A stretch of DNA of 64,000 nt, from contig JANQIX010000010.1 in the NCBI GenBank assembly GCA_028281925.1, positions 1 to 64,000 on the forward strand, in the 5' to 3' direction. Origin of the DNA: Alphaproteobacteria bacterium (GTDB lineage Bacteria > Pseudomonadota > Alphaproteobacteria > DSM-16000 > Inquilinaceae). Position numbers and translations under genes: made by a program. The notes under the pieces are model-generated. The model did not search any database. It had not been told where the DNA came from and was given only the letters and a program-made list of their open reading frames with translations. Below are positions 61,414-64,000 of the stretch, in pieces (the stretch's first letter is position 1; each line of letters begins with the position of its first letter).

Positions 61414-63344
61414 CTGGTCTTGCACCCCTGAAGGAGCTTCGCCGTCCGCTCGGCTGGGCCGTCGGCACCCTCTCCATGCTGGCGATCGTCTCCGCCGGCC
61501 CAGCGGCTGCCGTCGATCTGCAGGAAACGCCGATGCTGGTCGATGCCGTGGCCGCCGGCGAGTTGCCGCCCGTTGCCGAGCGCCTGCCGGAGGCCCCCGT
61601 GGTCGTGGACATGGAGGCGACAGGCAGGGAGCAGGGCGTCTCCGGCGGAGAGATCAGCTGGATCGCCGGCAGGGCGCGCGACATCCGCATCATGAACGTC
61701 TACGGCTATGCGCGTCTGGTGGGCTATGCGCCGGACCTGACGTTCCAGGCCGATATCCTGGAAAGCTTCGAGGTGGAAGAAGGCCGGATCTTCACCTTCC
61801 GCCTGCGCCCCGGACATCGCTGGTCGGATGGCGAGCCGTTCACGTCGGAGGATTTCCGCTATCAGTGGTTCGAGATCGACCAGAACGAAGAGCTGAAGCC
61901 CTTCGGCCCCGATGCCCGGATGCTGGTCGACGGCGAGCAGCCGACCGTGGAGATCGTGGACGAACTGACCGTCCGCTATACTTGGTCCGCCCCCAATCCG
62001 GAGTTCCTGCCGGCACTGGCCGGGGCACGGCCGCTCTACATCTACGCGCCCTCGCACTACCTGCAGCAGTTCCACGCCGACTACGCGGACGCGGATGCGC
62101 TCGCCGCGCTGGTGGAGGAGAATTCGGCCAGGAACTGGGCGGCGCTGCACATCAACAAGAGCAATCTCTACAGTGCGAACAACCCTGGACTGCCCGTGCT
62201 GCAGCCCTGGCACAACACCACGGCGCCGCCGTCCGAGCGGTTTGTGTTCGAGCGCAACCCGTTCTACCACCGCGTGGACTCCACGGGCCTGCAGCTTCCC
62301 TATCTGGACCGTGTGATCGTCACCATTTCCGATAGCGGGCTGATTGCGGCCAAGGTCGGGTCGGGCGAAGCCGACCTGCAGTCTCGCCACCTGCGCTTCG
62401 ACACATACACCTTCCTGAAAGAGGGGGAAGAGCGGCACAACTACACGGTCCATCTCTGGCCGACCGCGCTGGGGTCGGAGCTGGCGATCTATCCCAACCT
62501 GAACGCCTCGGACACAGTACTGCGCGAGCTGAACCGCGATGTGCGGTTCCGCCGGGCCCTGTCGCTGGCGATCGACAGGGAAGAGATCAACCAGGTCATC
62601 TATTACGGCCTTGCCACGGTGGCGCAGAACACCGCCCTGCCGCAGTCACCCCTTTATGACGAGGAACGCTCCCTGGAATTCACGGAATACGACCTGGAGG
62701 CCGCCAACGCGCTGTTGGACGAGATGGGGCTGACAGAGCGGGACAGCCGGGGCATTCGCCTGCGCCCCGACGGTGAGCCGCTGGAGATCGTGGTCGAAAC
62801 GGCGGGTGAGCGCACGGAAGAAACGGACATCCTGCAGCTGATCGCCGACAGCTGGCGGCAGGCGGGGATACAGCTGCACACCGCCACCTCGCAGCGTGAC
62901 GTCTTCCGCACCCGCGTGTTCTCTGGCGAGACGGCGATGTCCACCTGGTGGGGTTTCGACAACGCCCTGTTCACGCCCGACACGGTGCCGACGGAGCTGG
63001 CGCCGGTGGCGCAGACCTGGCTGCAATACCCGAAATGGGGCCAATACCTGCAAACCGGCGGCGATGCGGGTGAACCGGTCGACATGCCGGTGGGCGAAGA
63101 CCTGATGGCGCTCTATGAGGAATGGCTGGGCACCACCGACCGCGACCGCCGGGCGGAGATCCTCTCCGAGATGCTGGACATCCATGTCGATCAGCTGACC
63201 TCGATCGGCATCGTCAACGGCGTTCTGCAACCGGTCGTGGTGCGCAACACGCTGCGCAATGTGCCCGAACTCGGCATCTATTCCTGGGATCCCGGCGGCC
63301 ATTTCGGCGTCTACCGCCCCGATACGTTCTGGATCGACGAATAG
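61410..63344 (+). CDS. Family 5 (peptide-type) ABC solute-binding protein
   Basis: A 644-residue periplasmic binding protein with a Sec signal peptide ending GPAAA. The mature protein has the cluster 5 pattern: LTFQADILESFEVEEG, FRLRPGHRWSDGEPFTSEDF, LSLAIDREEINQVIYYGLA. It binds peptides or other medium-size ligands for the importer. It is larger than typical DppA (about 535), as is common for this subgroup in alphaproteobacteria. Its ATG overlaps the preceding stop, and a permease gene starts 44 bases later. Confidence 0.9.
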   Translation: MTGLAPLKELRRPLGWAVGTLSMLAIVSAGPAAAVDLQETPMLVDAVAAGELPPVAERLPEAPVVVDMEATGREQGVSGGEISWIAGRARDIRIMNVYGYARLVGYAPDLTFQADILESFEVEEGRIFTFRLRPGHRWSDGEPFTSEDFRYQWFEIDQNEELKPFGPDARMLVDGEQPTVEIVDELTVRYTWSAPNPEFLPALAGARPLYIYAPSHYLQQFHADYADADALAALVEENSARNWAALHINKSNLYSANNPGLPVLQPWHNTTAPPSERFVFERNPFYHRVDSTGLQLPYLDRVIVTISDSGLIAAKVGSGEADLQSRHLRFDTYTFLKEGEERHNYTVHLWPTALGSELAIYPNLNASDTVLRELNRDVRFRRALSLAIDREEINQVIYYGLATVAQNTALPQSPLYDEERSLEFTEYDLEAANALLDEMGLTERDSRGIRLRPDGEPLEIVVETAGERTEETDILQLIADSWRQAGIQLHTATSQRDVFRTRVFSGETAMSTWWGFDNALFTPDTVPTELAPVAQTWLQYPKWGQYLQTGGDAGEPVDMPVGEDLMALYEEWLGTTDRDRRAEILSEMLDIHVDQLTSIGIVNGVLQPVVVRNTLRNVPELGIYSWDPGGHFGVYRPDTFWIDE

Positions 63345-63388
63345 GCGTCGATCCGGGCTGATCGCGAGCTTCCCGGAGAGGTCGGGTC

Positions 63389-64000
63389 ATGCTGGCCTAT
63401 ATTGCGCGGCGCATCATCGTAATGATCCCGACGGTGCTGGCCATCAGCGCCATCAGCTTCGTGATCATCCAGCTGCCGCCCGGCGACTATCTGACCACCT
63501 ATATCAATGAGCTGCAGAGCCGCGGCGAGAATGTCGACGCCAGCCAGATCGAGTTCCTGCGCCAGACCTACGGGCTCGACAAGAATCTGGTCGAGCAATA
63601 CTTCTTCTGGCTCGGCAATGCGCTGAGGGGCGATTTCGGCTATTCGTTCGAATACAGCATGCCGGTGACCGATGTTGTTGGCGACCGCATGTTCCTGACC
63701 ATCCTGGTGACGTTCGCCACCACGATCTTCATCTGGCTGGTCTCGTTCCCCATCGGCATCTATTCCGCCACCCACCAGTACAGCATCGGCGACTATACGC
63801 TGACCTTCATCGGCTTCCTGGGCCTGGCGACGCCGAACTTCCTGCTGGCACTGGTCTTGCTCTACTTCGCCAATGTCCAGTTCGGGACGTCGATCGGCGG
63901 GCTGATGGATCCGCAATACATCGACCAGCCCATGAGTTGGGGCAAGTTCCTGTCCGTGCTGGAGCATCTGTGGGTGCCTGTGATCGTGATCGGCACCTCC
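63389..64000 (+). CDS. Peptide-type ABC importer permease (DppB-like), partial
   Basis: The first 204 residues of an inner-membrane permease; it continues past the window. MLAYIARRIIVMIPTVLAIS is the typical first helix, followed by RQTYGLDKNLVEQYFFWLGNALRGDFG and the LTILVTFATTIFIWLVSFPIGI segment. A GGAGAGG site precedes the ATG at 63389. It partners the upstream ATPase and binding protein; a second permease is expected just beyond the edge. Confidence 0.93.
   Translation, partial: MLAYIARRIIVMIPTVLAISAISFVIIQLPPGDYLTTYINELQSRGENVDASQIEFLRQTYGLDKNLVEQYFFWLGNALRGDFGYSFEYSMPVTDVVGDRMFLTILVTFATTIFIWLVSFPIGIYSATHQYSIGDYTLTFIGFLGLATPNFLLALVLLYFANVQFGTSIGGLMDPQYIDQPMSWGKFLSVLEHLWVPVIVIGTS

Overview
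The window is GC-rich, gene-dense chromosomal DNA from an alphaproteobacterium. The best fit is a Rhodospirillales-like lineage, judged from the sucCD-sucAB-lpd order, a Fur/Mur-type regulator, a CenR-like response regulator, a RibA with a degenerate N-terminal domain, and dispersed palindromic repeats typical of this group. This placement is inferred from protein families, not from a marker gene. I see no rRNA, tRNA or CRISPR array.

Layout. 1-442 holds no gene I can support. 443-5932 is a cobalt/nickel module: a cobalamin riboswitch, a DUF4198 periplasmic protein, the ECF transporter cbiM-cbiL-cbiQ-cbiO, then a CsoR/RcnR-type sensor with two matched operators and an RcnA-like efflux pump. 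5999-10139 carries an orphan SecD P1-head protein, a B12-binding radical SAM enzyme, and a small cassette with a triple PAAR protein and a zinc-ribbon methyltransferase. 10163-12202 is a PAS histidine kinase. 12446-18356 is a BMP-type nucleobase/nucleoside ABC importer with a cytosine-deaminase-like enzyme. 18372-23476 holds small regulator/enzyme pairs (TfoX-N, TetR/SDR, LysE, beta-propeller/LysR). 23838-31763 is the 2-oxoglutarate dehydrogenase and succinyl-CoA synthetase operon. 31894-35683 holds secreted proteins, a cobalamin-binding-like protein and fur.

36793-41134 is the most unusual part. A Rieske oxygenase gene is followed by about 4.1 kb of clearly lower-GC DNA with one gene. It encodes a 1297-residue SMC/Rad50-like ATPase with a CxxC hook and a C-terminal region that looks like two LexA/UmuD-type S24 modules, the second keeping a Ser/Lys pair. 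The insert is bounded by a 129-bp direct repeat of the 3' end of the Rieske gene; its four differences are all synonymous third-base changes. I read this as a small genomic island, probably anti-phage or genome-surveillance in function, with no recombinase of its own.

41144-49875 holds ribA, a CenR-like regulator, a metallo-beta-lactamase-fold enzyme, a methyltransferase, a class III adenylate cyclase, a MoeB/ThiF-DsrE pair and single-domain PAS and cyclic-nucleotide-binding proteins. 49902-59522 is a glycan locus. It has a divergently transcribed ABC-exporter-like protein whose nucleotide site has lost its Walker A lysine, then four glycosyltransferases, a histidine phosphatase, a polysaccharide deacetylase and a membrane protein in a tightly overlapping series. 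A peptide-type ABC importer (59524 to the window end) follows without a gap and is cut by the window edge.
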